Of a stretch of 42,837 nucleotides of DNA, positions 31,284-38,580 are shown one piece after another. Position numbers and translations under genes: made by a program. This DNA is from JAKCDU01 sp035551615 (GTDB lineage: Bacteria > Actinomycetota > Acidimicrobiia > Acidimicrobiales > Palsa-688), in assembly GCA_035551615.1 (NCBI GenBank), contig DASZNC010000056.1:1-42837 (forward strand). The letters are read 5' to 3'. Every line of letters starts with the position of its first letter. The stretch's first letter is position 1. The notes beneath the pieces were generated by a model that did no database searches, had not been told where the DNA came from, and worked only from the letters and a program-made list of their open reading frames with translations.

Positions 31284-32831
31284 GTGCCGGCTGCTGATCA
31301 TGAATGTGACGTTCTCGTCGTGGGCTCGGGGGCGGGCGCCCTCGCCGGGGCTCTGATGGCGGTCACCGCCGGCCTGCGGACGGTCGTCATCGAGAAGTCC
31401 GATCTGTTCGGTGGGACCACCGCTTTTTCGGGCGGCGGGCTGTGGATACCGCTGTCGGCGCCCAACGAGCGGGCGTCGGTCGACGACTCCCGGGCCCGAG
31501 TCGACGAGTACCTGGACGCCACCGTCGGGCCCGAGCACCGCGACCTGCGCGACGCCTACCTGGACAACGGTCCCCGGATCATCGACGAGCTCGAGAAGAA
31601 CCCGTGGTTGGAGTTCGAGTGGCGGCCGTTCCCGGACTACTACTGCGAGGTGGCCGGCGCCCACCCGGTCGGCCGCTCGATCTACGCCCTCTACTTCGAC
31701 GCCACCGGGCACGAGGACACGGTGGCCGACCTACGCCCGCCGCTCGCCGCCGACAAGGGCGGCTGGAAGGAGCCGTTCCCGTTGATCATCGGCGGCCGCT
31801 CGTTCCTGGCCCGCCTGATGGTGGCCCTCCGCGAGACCGACGCCGTCCTGCTGAAGGAGCACGAGCTGGTTTCACTGGTCGTCGAGTCCGACCGGGTCGT
31901 CGGTGCCACGGCCGACACGCCCGACGGGCCGGTCACGTTCCGGGTCGACCGCGGCGTCCTGCTGGCCGCCGGCGGCTTCGAGCAGAACGACGAGATGAGG
32001 CACCGGTACCAGGCCCCGCTCGGCAACGACTGGACCTTCGGCGCCCCCGGCAACACCGGTTCCGCCCTGCGCGCCGCGGAGGAGGCCGGGGCCGCCACCC
32101 GTCTGCTCGAGGAGTGCTGGTGGGGGCCGGGCCTGATGCTGCCCGACAACACGCCTGCGTTCCGGCTGTTCGAGCGGGGCAAGCCCGGTTCCATCATGGT
32201 CAACGGGGCGGGCCAGCGCTTCGCCAACGAGACCTGGCCGTACGACCGCCTGGGTCGGGCCATGGTGGAGGGTCACCGGGCCGGTCCGTCGCACATCCCG
32301 TGCTGGTTCATCGCCGACCAGAACCACGTCGACAAGTACGGCTTCGGCGCCTCCCGTCCGGGCAAAGCGGTCAAGCCGGAATGGTTGGAGAGCGGGGTCA
32401 TCGTCACCGCGCCGACCCTGGCCGAGCTGGCCGCCGCCATCGACCTCCCGGCCGACGCCCTGGCTGCCACCGTCGAGGAGTGGAACGCCACCGCCGTCGA
32501 CGGCAAGGACCCCCGCTTCGGACGGGGCGAGCTGGCCTTCGACCGGTTCTTCGGAGATCCCGAGGTCGAACCCAACCCGTGTGTCGGGCCCCTGACCGAC
32601 GGCCCCCACTGGGCCTGGAAAGTGGTCCCTGCGGACCTCGGCACCAAGGGCGGCGTCGTATGCGACCCGTCCGGCCGGGCCCTGCGGGCCGACGGTTCGG
32701 TCCTGCCCGGCCTGTACGCGGCCGGCAACACCATGGCCTCCTGGACCAACCACTGCTATCCGGGCCCGGGCTCGCCCATCGGCTCCTGCGTGGTGTTCGC
32801 CGGCCTGGCCGTGGAGGACATGGCCGGCTGA
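31284..32831 (+). CDS. FAD-dependent oxidoreductase of the 3-ketosteroid delta1-dehydrogenase (KstD) / fumarate reductase flavoprotein family
   Basis: A 515-residue flavoenzyme. FAD motif CDVLVVGSGAGALAGAL near residues 8-24, then VVIEKSDLFGGTTAFSGGGLWIP near 36-58, which is the KstD pattern. NETWPYDRLGRAM near 317-329 and the C-terminal TNHCYPGPGSPIG near 490-502 match the KstD segments holding the catalytic Tyr and the Gly that binds the 3-keto group. The family also includes delta4-dehydrogenases, so the exact position of desaturation is open. GTG 31284 follows GAGGGGGA; a much longer frame runs through the divergent regulator and is not real. It likely acts on a steroid or cyclic ketone (inference). 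Confidence 0.85.
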   Translation: MPAADHECDVLVVGSGAGALAGALMAVTAGLRTVVIEKSDLFGGTTAFSGGGLWIPLSAPNERASVDDSRARVDEYLDATVGPEHRDLRDAYLDNGPRIIDELEKNPWLEFEWRPFPDYYCEVAGAHPVGRSIYALYFDATGHEDTVADLRPPLAADKGGWKEPFPLIIGGRSFLARLMVALRETDAVLLKEHELVSLVVESDRVVGATADTPDGPVTFRVDRGVLLAAGGFEQNDEMRHRYQAPLGNDWTFGAPGNTGSALRAAEEAGAATRLLEECWWGPGLMLPDNTPAFRLFERGKPGSIMVNGAGQRFANETWPYDRLGRAMVEGHRAGPSHIPCWFIADQNHVDKYGFGASRPGKAVKPEWLESGVIVTAPTLAELAAAIDLPADALAATVEEWNATAVDGKDPRFGRGELAFDRFFGDPEVEPNPCVGPLTDGPHWAWKVVPADLGTKGGVVCDPSGRALRADGSVLPGLYAAGNTMASWTNHCYPGPGSPIGSCVVFAGLAVEDMAG

Positions 32832-32940
32832 TCCGTCCGGCCGGGCCGGCCCGTTCGGGGCCGGCACCGGAGCCGGCCGTGCTGGCACCGGTGGCAGGCC
32901 CGGCCGGCCCGGGCGGCGCTAACTGCCGCAGCCCGGCCGG

Positions 32941-32946
32941 TACCCT
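32941..32946 (+). promoter_or_regulatory. -10 box (TACCCT) before the GlmS-like gene
   Basis: TACCCT ends 8 nt before the ATG at 32955, with no SD. The leaderless layout supports this start, which puts the catalytic Cys at position 2. The 123-bp gap from the KstD-like gene is GC-rich with many GGCC blocks and holds nothing else recognisable. Confidence 0.45.
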
Positions 32947-32954
32947 GGCCGGCC

Positions 32955-35900
32955 ATGTGCGGCATCGTTGCTGTTCTCGCCCGCCCCTCGAGCCGCGCCG
33001 CCGCCGAGCCCGGCGATGTGCTCGGGGCCATCTCCGAGGTGACCGCCGAACTGGCCCGTTTGGCGCCGGAGGGGTTGGCCGCAGGAGGGCCTGCTCCTTT
33101 GACCGCGGCGGCTGAGAGATTGCGGCGGATAGACGCCGACCTGCGGGGACCGGCCGGCCTGCGCACCCTCCTCGGCCAGGCGTCGGTCCTCGACGGGCTG
33201 GACGCCGCCCTGTCGTCGACCGGGGCGGCCATCTCGGCCATCGAGGGGGCCCTCGACTCGGTGGCCGTCTCCGTCGCGCCGGCCGGTCAGGAGGAGTTCA
33301 ACTCGGCGCTCGTCAGGCTGAAGGACGCCTGGTGGGCGGTGGCCCGGGACCGCATGGGAATGGGTCGCCGGGTGGCCGCCCTGCGGGCCGGCCGACCGCT
33401 GCCGCCGACCGCCAACCTGGATGGCTGGTGGGCCATCGGCGTTGCCCTGGCGTCGCTCGACCGGCTGGAGGTCCGGGGCCGGGACTCGGCCGGCGTGCAC
33501 ATCCTGGTCGCCGGTTCCCGGGCGTGGGCCGACGACGAGGAGATCGAGCGGCGGTCGCAGGACGAGCTGTTCCCCTCCGGCTCGGTGCGCACGAGCGACG
33601 GGGCCGTGGGGTTCGTGTACAAAGCGGCGGCCGAGATCGGCGAGCTGGGCGACAACGTCCGCAGCCTGTCGGCCGCCATCGCCGCCGACGGCCTGCTGGC
33701 CCGGGTCATCGAGGATCAGGATGCCCGGGTCTCGGTGGTGGGCCACACCCGCTGGGCCAGCGTCGGCATCATCTCCGAGGCCAACGCCCACCCGGTCAAC
33801 TCCGAGGAGCTCGACGGACGGCCCGCCCCCTACGTCGTCGCCGCTCTCAACGGTGACGTCGACAACCACCTCGACCTGCGTCAAGAGGAGCTCCTGTCGC
33901 TGCCCACCGAGGTCACCACCGACGCCAAGGTGATCCCGGCCATCGTCGGGCGGCGGATGTCGGAGGAGATGGACCCCACCGAGGCGTTCCTGGCGACGGT
34001 CACCCGGTTCGAGGGTTCGGTGGCCATCGCTAGCTCGGCGGCCGCCGCCCCCGACCAGATTCACCTGGCCCTGTACGGCTCCGGCCAGTCGCTGTACATC
34101 GGTCTGGCCGACGGCGCCTTCGTCGTGGCCAGCGAGCCCTACGGGTTGGTCGAGGAGACCGACCGCTACGTGCGCATGGACGGTGAGTCGACCCAGGGCG
34201 AGATGGTGGTGCTCGAGCGGGCCTCGGCCGGCGAGGTCGGTGGCCTGGAACGCCGGCGCTACAGCGGCCTGACCTCGGAGGTCACAGAAGCCGACGTGGT
34301 CACCGCCGAGATCACGACCCGTGACGTGGACCGGCGCGGCTACGACCACTTCCTGTTGAAGGAGATCACCGAGGCGCCGGACTCGTTCCGCAAGACCCTC
34401 CGGGGCCGGATCGCGTCCGACGCCGACGGCCGGCTGGCCGTCCGGTTGGGCGCCGAGACGCTGCCGGAGGGGCTCACGGACGCGGTCGCCGACGGCTCGG
34501 TTCGGCGGGTCATCGTGATCGGCCAGGGGACGGCCGCGGTCGCCGGCCAGGCGGTCGCCTCGGCGGTGCGCCACTGCCTGACCGGGTTCTCCGTACACGC
34601 CATGCCGGCCACCGAGCTCTCCGGGTTCGGGCTGACCGACGACATGAGCGACACCCTCGTGATCGCCATCAGCCAATCTGGCACAACCACTGACACCAAC
34701 CGGACGGTCGACCTGGCCCGGACCAGAGGGGCCCACATCGTGGCTGTCGTCAACCGTCGCAACAGCGACCTGGCGGCCAAGGCCCACGGCGTCCTGCACA
34801 CCTCGGACGGGCGTGACGTGGAGATGAGCGTGGCGTCGACCAAGGCGTTCTACGCCCAGGTGGCGGCCGGCTGGCTGCTGGCCGCCGGGCTGGCCGTGCG
34901 GGCCGGTGAGCGGTCAGCCCTCGACGCCGAGCGGATGGACCACATCCTGCAGTCGTTGCGGGCCCTGCCGGCGGCCATGGAGCAGATCCTGGGCCAGCGG
35001 GAGGAGATCGGTCGCATCGCCGCCTCGGTCGCCCCGCCCCGCCGTTATTGGGCGGTGGTCGGCAGCGGCCCCGACCGGATCGCCGCATCCGAGGTCCGGA
35101 TCAAGCTCTCGGAGTTGTGCTATCGGTCGATCTCGGCCGACACGACCGAGGACAAGAAGCACATCGACCTGTCGTGCGAGCCGCTCATCCTGGTGTGCGC
35201 GGCCGGCCTGCGGGGGCCCAATGCCGACGACGTGGCCAAGGAAGTGGCCATCTACAAAGCCCACAAGGCGGCCCCGATCGTCATCGCCTCGGCCGGGGAG
35301 GAGGACCGCTTCCGGGTCTCGGCCCGCGACGTCGTGACCGTGCCGGAGGTCGAGCCCAACGTGGCGTTCGTGCTCTCGGCCATGGTCGGCCATCTGTTCG
35401 GGTACGAGGCGGCGCTGTCCATCGACGCCCAGGCCCGGACGCTGCGGGCCGTCCGGGCCGTGCTCGAGCGGGCGACCGGCCACGATCCCGACCGGGTGCT
35501 CGACCGCCTGCGCCCGGCTCTCATCAACGCCGCCACCCCGTTCCTCAACGGTCTGCGGGCCGGTACCTACAACGGGAATCTGGAGGCGGCCACCGCCGTC
35601 TGCCTGGCTGGCCTGCTCAACTACGCGACCGGCGCCCTGCCGCTCGAGAACTACGAATCCGAGACGGGCAAGATCGGCACCCCCAACGCCCTCCTGACCG
35701 ATCTGCTCGACGCGCTGAGCGCGGCCATCGACGAGCTGACCCGCCCGATCGACGCCATCAAGCACCAGGCCAAAACCGTCACCGTCGGGATCTCCCGCAG
35801 CGAGGATGCTCTCTTCGGCATCCCCCTGGTCAAGGCCACGTTGGCCGCCGGCGCCGCGCCCGACACCCTCGGTTACCGGGCCCTGCGTACCCTCGGCGCT

Positions 35901-36368
35901 CTCGACCGGGCCGTCGACCACGTGCTCGGCTACACCCGCTACCGGGTCGACTGGGCGCCGGCCGCGCCCACCGCAGTGGTCATCGACCAGGGCGGGGCAG
36001 CCGTCGGGCTGCGGTCCCGGACCGAGCGCGACCCCCGCCTCCTCGGCAGCAAGCACCGGGCCGCCGACGAACGGGAGGTGACCGTGGTGCGCGGCGCCAG
36101 CGACGGTCGCACCGTGATCCTGGTTCCAGAGGTCAAAGGACAACAGGTCACCGGTCTCACCCTTCTCCACGTCGCTTTCCACGACCGGCTGCCGGCCGAG
36201 GATGCGGCTGCGGTGCTGTCCGGTTACCGGACCCGGTTCAACGCCCTGTCCGACGCCGTCACCGAGACCGAGCCGACGTTCGACGTGGCCCGCCTCGGCG
36301 ACGAGCCCATCACCGACCTGTTGACGGAGCCGGTGTACGCCCTGGCCCGCCGGTGGCGTTCGGCGTAG
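32955..36368 (+). CDS. Giant GlmS-like protein: glutaminase plus two SIS domains with a large insertion and C-terminal extension
   Basis: Resembles glutamine--fructose-6-phosphate aminotransferase but has 1137 residues, against about 610. Cys2 (MCGIVAVL) is the N-terminal nucleophile. About 140 inserted residues, mostly Ala-rich helices, separate it from the RGRDSAG box (174-180). GHTRWA (263-268), NG (299-300) and DNH (303-305) complete the glutaminase. HFLLKEITEAPDS (465-477) is the canonical link. SIS1 holds SQSGTTTDT (573-581) and SVASTKAF (625-632); SIS2 is about 695-825. The usual ELKHGP site reads TEDKKHIDL (731-739), and the C-terminal KSVTVE tail is absent. Residues 830-1137 match no family I recognise. 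Its place upstream of acpS, nnr and alr is that of glmS in other actinobacteria, so a GlmS role is likely but not proven. Confidence 0.8.
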   Translation: MCGIVAVLARPSSRAAAEPGDVLGAISEVTAELARLAPEGLAAGGPAPLTAAAERLRRIDADLRGPAGLRTLLGQASVLDGLDAALSSTGAAISAIEGALDSVAVSVAPAGQEEFNSALVRLKDAWWAVARDRMGMGRRVAALRAGRPLPPTANLDGWWAIGVALASLDRLEVRGRDSAGVHILVAGSRAWADDEEIERRSQDELFPSGSVRTSDGAVGFVYKAAAEIGELGDNVRSLSAAIAADGLLARVIEDQDARVSVVGHTRWASVGIISEANAHPVNSEELDGRPAPYVVAALNGDVDNHLDLRQEELLSLPTEVTTDAKVIPAIVGRRMSEEMDPTEAFLATVTRFEGSVAIASSAAAAPDQIHLALYGSGQSLYIGLADGAFVVASEPYGLVEETDRYVRMDGESTQGEMVVLERASAGEVGGLERRRYSGLTSEVTEADVVTAEITTRDVDRRGYDHFLLKEITEAPDSFRKTLRGRIASDADGRLAVRLGAETLPEGLTDAVADGSVRRVIVIGQGTAAVAGQAVASAVRHCLTGFSVHAMPATELSGFGLTDDMSDTLVIAISQSGTTTDTNRTVDLARTRGAHIVAVVNRRNSDLAAKAHGVLHTSDGRDVEMSVASTKAFYAQVAAGWLLAAGLAVRAGERSALDAERMDHILQSLRALPAAMEQILGQREEIGRIAASVAPPRRYWAVVGSGPDRIAASEVRIKLSELCYRSISADTTEDKKHIDLSCEPLILVCAAGLRGPNADDVAKEVAIYKAHKAAPIVIASAGEEDRFRVSARDVVTVPEVEPNVAFVLSAMVGHLFGYEAALSIDAQARTLRAVRAVLERATGHDPDRVLDRLRPALINAATPFLNGLRAGTYNGNLEAATAVCLAGLLNYATGALPLENYESETGKIGTPNALLTDLLDALSAAIDELTRPIDAIKHQAKTVTVGISRSEDALFGIPLVKATLAAGAAPDTLGYRALRTLGALDRAVDHVLGYTRYRVDWAPAAPTAVVIDQGGAAVGLRSRTERDPRLLGSKHRAADEREVTVVRGASDGRTVILVPEVKGQQVTGLTLLHVAFHDRLPAEDAAAVLSGYRTRFNALSDAVTETEPTFDVARLGDEPITDLLTEPVYALARRWRSA

Positions 36369-36372
36369 GCGG

Positions 36373-36560
36373 CCGGTGGTGGCTCGGCGGTCGGCCGGCG
36401 GTGGCGGTCCGCGGGCTGCCGGTGGTGGCTCGGCGGTCGGCCGGCGGTGGCGGTCCGCGGGCGGCTGGTGGTGGCGTTCAGCGGAGAGGCCGGTCCGGTC
36501 GCGGTCCGCGGGGCGGCTGGTGGTGGCCTTCAGCGGAGAGGCCGGTCCGGGCGTCACGGG
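36373..36560 (+). repeat. Tandem GC-rich repeats after the GlmS-like gene
   Basis: GGTGGTGGC-centred units start at 36373, 36419, 36465 and 36517 (spacings 46, 46 and 52). The first two are nearly identical (GCCGGTGGTGGCTCGGCGGT). The last two share TTCAGCGGAGAGGCCGGTCC. The 3' end of the upstream gene (GGTGGCGTTCGGCGTAGG at 36353) resembles the unit GGTGGCGTTCAGCGGAGAGG. Most of the 261-bp gap up to acpS is this array; no gene is evident in it. Confidence 0.75.
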
Positions 36561-36592
36561 TGCTGGTGGCCCTTGGCGGGACGGGCCGTGGG

Positions 36593-36598
36593 TACGCT
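36593..36598 (+). promoter_or_regulatory. -10 box (TACGCT) upstream of acpS
   Basis: TACGCT ends 8 nt before the GTG at 36607, which opens a 9-codon reading frame that overlaps the acpS start. The layout matches the leaderless promoters seen elsewhere in the window. Confidence 0.4.
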
Positions 36599-36606
36599 GG
36601 CGGACT

Positions 36607-36636
36607 GTGACCGAGGTGCAGAAGTCCCGTTGGTAG
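36607..36636 (+). CDS. Possible leader micro-ORF (9 residues) overlapping the acpS start
   Basis: GTG ACC GAG ... TGG TAG encodes MTEVQKSRW. It begins 8 nt after the TACGCT box, as a leaderless start would, and its stop (36634-36636) overlaps the proposed acpS TTG (36630) in a different frame. Terminating ribosomes could re-initiate at acpS. It is too short for any homology argument; the call rests only on position. Confidence 0.3.
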   Translation: MTEVQKSRW

Positions 36637-37013
36637 CCGGCCGCATCGTCGGTCTCGGGATCGATCTGGTCGACATCGACCGGTTCCGCGCCGTGCTCGA
36701 ACGGCGGCCCGCCATGAGGGCCCGGCTGTTCACCCCCGACGAGCTGGCCTATGCCGACACCCACAAGAACCCGGCCCCGTCTCTGGCCGCCCGCTTCGCC
36801 GTCAAGGAAGCGGTCATGAAGGCTCTGAGCGTCGGTATCGGGGCCATCGACTGGACCGACGTCTCCATCCGCCGTGAGTCGAGCGGGGCGCCGGCGGTCG
36901 AGCTGCGGGGCCGGGCGGCCGAGCTGGCTGGCCAGATGGGCATCACCGACTGGCAGGTGTCGATCACCCACACCGACACGGCGGCGATGGCCACTGTCAT
37001 CGCCAGCACATGA
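36630..37013 (+). CDS. acpS: Holo-[acyl-carrier-protein] synthase
   Basis: Transfers 4'-phosphopantetheine from CoA to acyl carrier protein. The 127 residues hold the Mg-binding GLGIDLVDIDRF near residues 7-18 and FAVKEAVMKALSVGI near 57-71 with the catalytic Glu/Lys. ITDWQVSITHTDTAAMATVIAS near the end is the usual closing strand. No ATG or GTG lies in frame near the conserved N-terminus; TTG 36630 is the best start. A longer frame to 36447 reads only the tandem repeats. The stop overlaps nnr (ATGA). The order glmS-acpS-nnr-alr is a conserved actinobacterial cluster. Confidence 0.92.
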   Translation: MVAGRIVGLGIDLVDIDRFRAVLERRPAMRARLFTPDELAYADTHKNPAPSLAARFAVKEAVMKALSVGIGAIDWTDVSIRRESSGAPAVELRGRAAELAGQMGITDWQVSITHTDTAAMATVIAST

Positions 37014-38386
37014 TCCCCGTCGTCACCCCGGCCGAGATGGCCGAGGTCGACCGCGATGCGCCGGAGCCGGTCGACATCCTGGTCGAGCGGGCCGGCTACG
37101 CCGTTGCCGGCGTGGCCCGGGGGCTGATGGCCGGCACCTATGGGCGGCGGGTCGTCGTCGTCGCCGGCCGGGGCAACAACGGGGCCGACGGCTGCGTCGC
37201 CGGTCGCCACCTGACCCGATGGGGGTCCCGGGTCGAGGTGCTCGACCCGGCGGACCTGTCGCCGGGGCATCGCCTGCCGGCCGCCGATCTGATCATCGAT
37301 GCCGCCTTCGGCACCGGACTGAGCCGCCCGTACCAGCCGCCGGATCCGGGTGACACCCCGGTCCTGGCCGTTGACATCCCGTCGGGCCTGTCCGGGGTGA
37401 CGGGCACGGGTGAAGCGATGGACGCGGTGGCGACGGTGACCTTCGCCGCCTACAAGCCGGGCCTGCTCCTGGGGCGCGGGCGGGAGAAGGCGGGGCGGGT
37501 CCATCTGGCCGGGATCGGCCTGGACGGCCGGGCCGCCGAGCGGGCTGCGATGTGGTTGGTCACCGACGCCGACCTGGGCACGCTGCCCCGCCGGCCGCTG
37601 GACGGGCACAAGTGGCAGACGGCGGTGATGGTCGTCGGCGGATCGCCGGAGATGCCCGGCGCCCCGCTGATGGTGGCCCACGGTGCCATGCGGGCCGGTG
37701 CCGGCTACGCCCTCGTCGGCGTGCCCGGGGCGGGTGGGGCCGGGCTGCCCCCCGGAGAGCAGGTCGCGGTCAGCCTGCCGGACGGCGACTGGGTGGAGGC
37801 TGCGGTCAAGCCGGCCGAGCGGGCCAGGGCACTGGCCATCGGGCCCGGCCTGGGTTCGGCCGGCCACGCGACAGGCGCGAACGGCCCGGTCGGGCGGTTC
37901 CTGACCGCCACTACGACGCCGGCGGTGGTCGACGCCGGCGCCATCACCGCCCTCGGCAGTATCGACGCCGTGCGGGCTGTCGCCGACGGCCGGGACGGGC
38001 CGATCGTGCTGACCCCGCACGAGGGTGAGTACGCCCAGCTGACCGGCCACCGTCCCGAAGACGACCGGATCACCGATGTCCGGAGCGTCGCCCGCCAGAC
38101 TGGTGCGGTGGTGCTGTTGAAAGGGGCGACGACGATCGTGGCCGATCCCGGCGGTCGGGTGCTGATCGCCGCCGCCGGCACGCCCAACCTGGCCACCGCC
38201 GGCTCGGGCGACACCCTCACCGGCATGATCGCCGCGTTCATGGCCCGCGGCCTCGAGCCGCTCGAAGCGGCCGGCCTGGCCGCCCACGCTCACGGTCGGG
38301 CCGCGGCGCGGGGCCGGCCGGAGGGCCTGGTGGCGTCCGACCTGCCCGACCTGGTCTCCGACCTTCTGTCGGAGCTGCTGTCGTGA
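37010..38386 (+). CDS. nnr: Bifunctional NAD(P)HX epimerase / ADP-dependent NAD(P)HX dehydratase
   Basis: Repairs hydrated NAD(P)H. The N-terminal YjeF_N epimerase domain (about 1-190) contains VVVVAGRGNNGADGCVAGRHL near residues 46-66. The C-terminal ribokinase-like dehydratase domain (about 200-458) contains VVVGGSPEMPGAP near 208-220, LTPHEGEYAQLTG near 336-348 and the nucleotide/anion-hole motif TAGSGDTLTGMIAAF near 397-411. The length of 458 is slightly below average, with loops shortened. The 3' end (TCTGTCGGAGCTGCTGTCG plus TGA) is the first member of the 38-bp tandem array that follows. Confidence 0.93.
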   Translation: MIPVVTPAEMAEVDRDAPEPVDILVERAGYAVAGVARGLMAGTYGRRVVVVAGRGNNGADGCVAGRHLTRWGSRVEVLDPADLSPGHRLPAADLIIDAAFGTGLSRPYQPPDPGDTPVLAVDIPSGLSGVTGTGEAMDAVATVTFAAYKPGLLLGRGREKAGRVHLAGIGLDGRAAERAAMWLVTDADLGTLPRRPLDGHKWQTAVMVVGGSPEMPGAPLMVAHGAMRAGAGYALVGVPGAGGAGLPPGEQVAVSLPDGDWVEAAVKPAERARALAIGPGLGSAGHATGANGPVGRFLTATTTPAVVDAGAITALGSIDAVRAVADGRDGPIVLTPHEGEYAQLTGHRPEDDRITDVRSVARQTGAVVLLKGATTIVADPGGRVLIAAAGTPNLATAGSGDTLTGMIAAFMARGLEPLEAAGLAAHAHGRAAARGRPEGLVASDLPDLVSDLLSELLS

Positions 38387-38580
38387 CCGAGCAGGGCCAC
38401 CTTCTGTCGGAGTTGCGGTCGTGACGAGCCCGCCAACTCTGTGTCTGAGCTGCTGTCGTGACCGAGCCCGCCAACTCTGTGTCTGAGCTGCGGTCGTGAC
38501 CGAGCCCGCCAACTCTGTGTCGGAGCTCCGGTCGTGACCGGGCCCGCCAACCCTGTGCCGGAGTTGCGGTCGTGACCGAG
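38380..38580 (+). repeat. 38-bp tandem array joining the nnr stop to the alr start
   Basis: GTCGTGAC begins units at 38380, 38418, 38455, 38493, 38531 and 38569 (spacings 38, 37, 38, 38, 38). Core units carry GAGCCCGCCAACTCTGTGTC and then a GGAG- or TGAG-type tract ahead of the next GTCGTGACCGAG. The first unit contains the nnr stop and the last contains the alr GTG start at 38572 with its SD GGAG (38560). Each copy therefore duplicates an SD-plus-GTG initiation context; as 38 is not a multiple of 3, the frame shifts at each copy. Confidence 0.88.

Noticed and set aside
32919..34799. 626-residue open frame antisense to the GlmS-like gene
   Set aside because: A GC-rich third-position shadow. 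It has no domain, while the sense strand has clear glutaminase and SIS motifs.
34914..36971. 685-residue frame antisense to the GlmS-like 3' half and acpS
   Set aside because: Shadow frame; it runs through the tandem array and acpS with no recognisable domain.
38380..38580. CRISPR-like array
   Set aside because: Units are contiguous with no unique spacers, and no cas gene is in the window. It is a plain tandem repeat.
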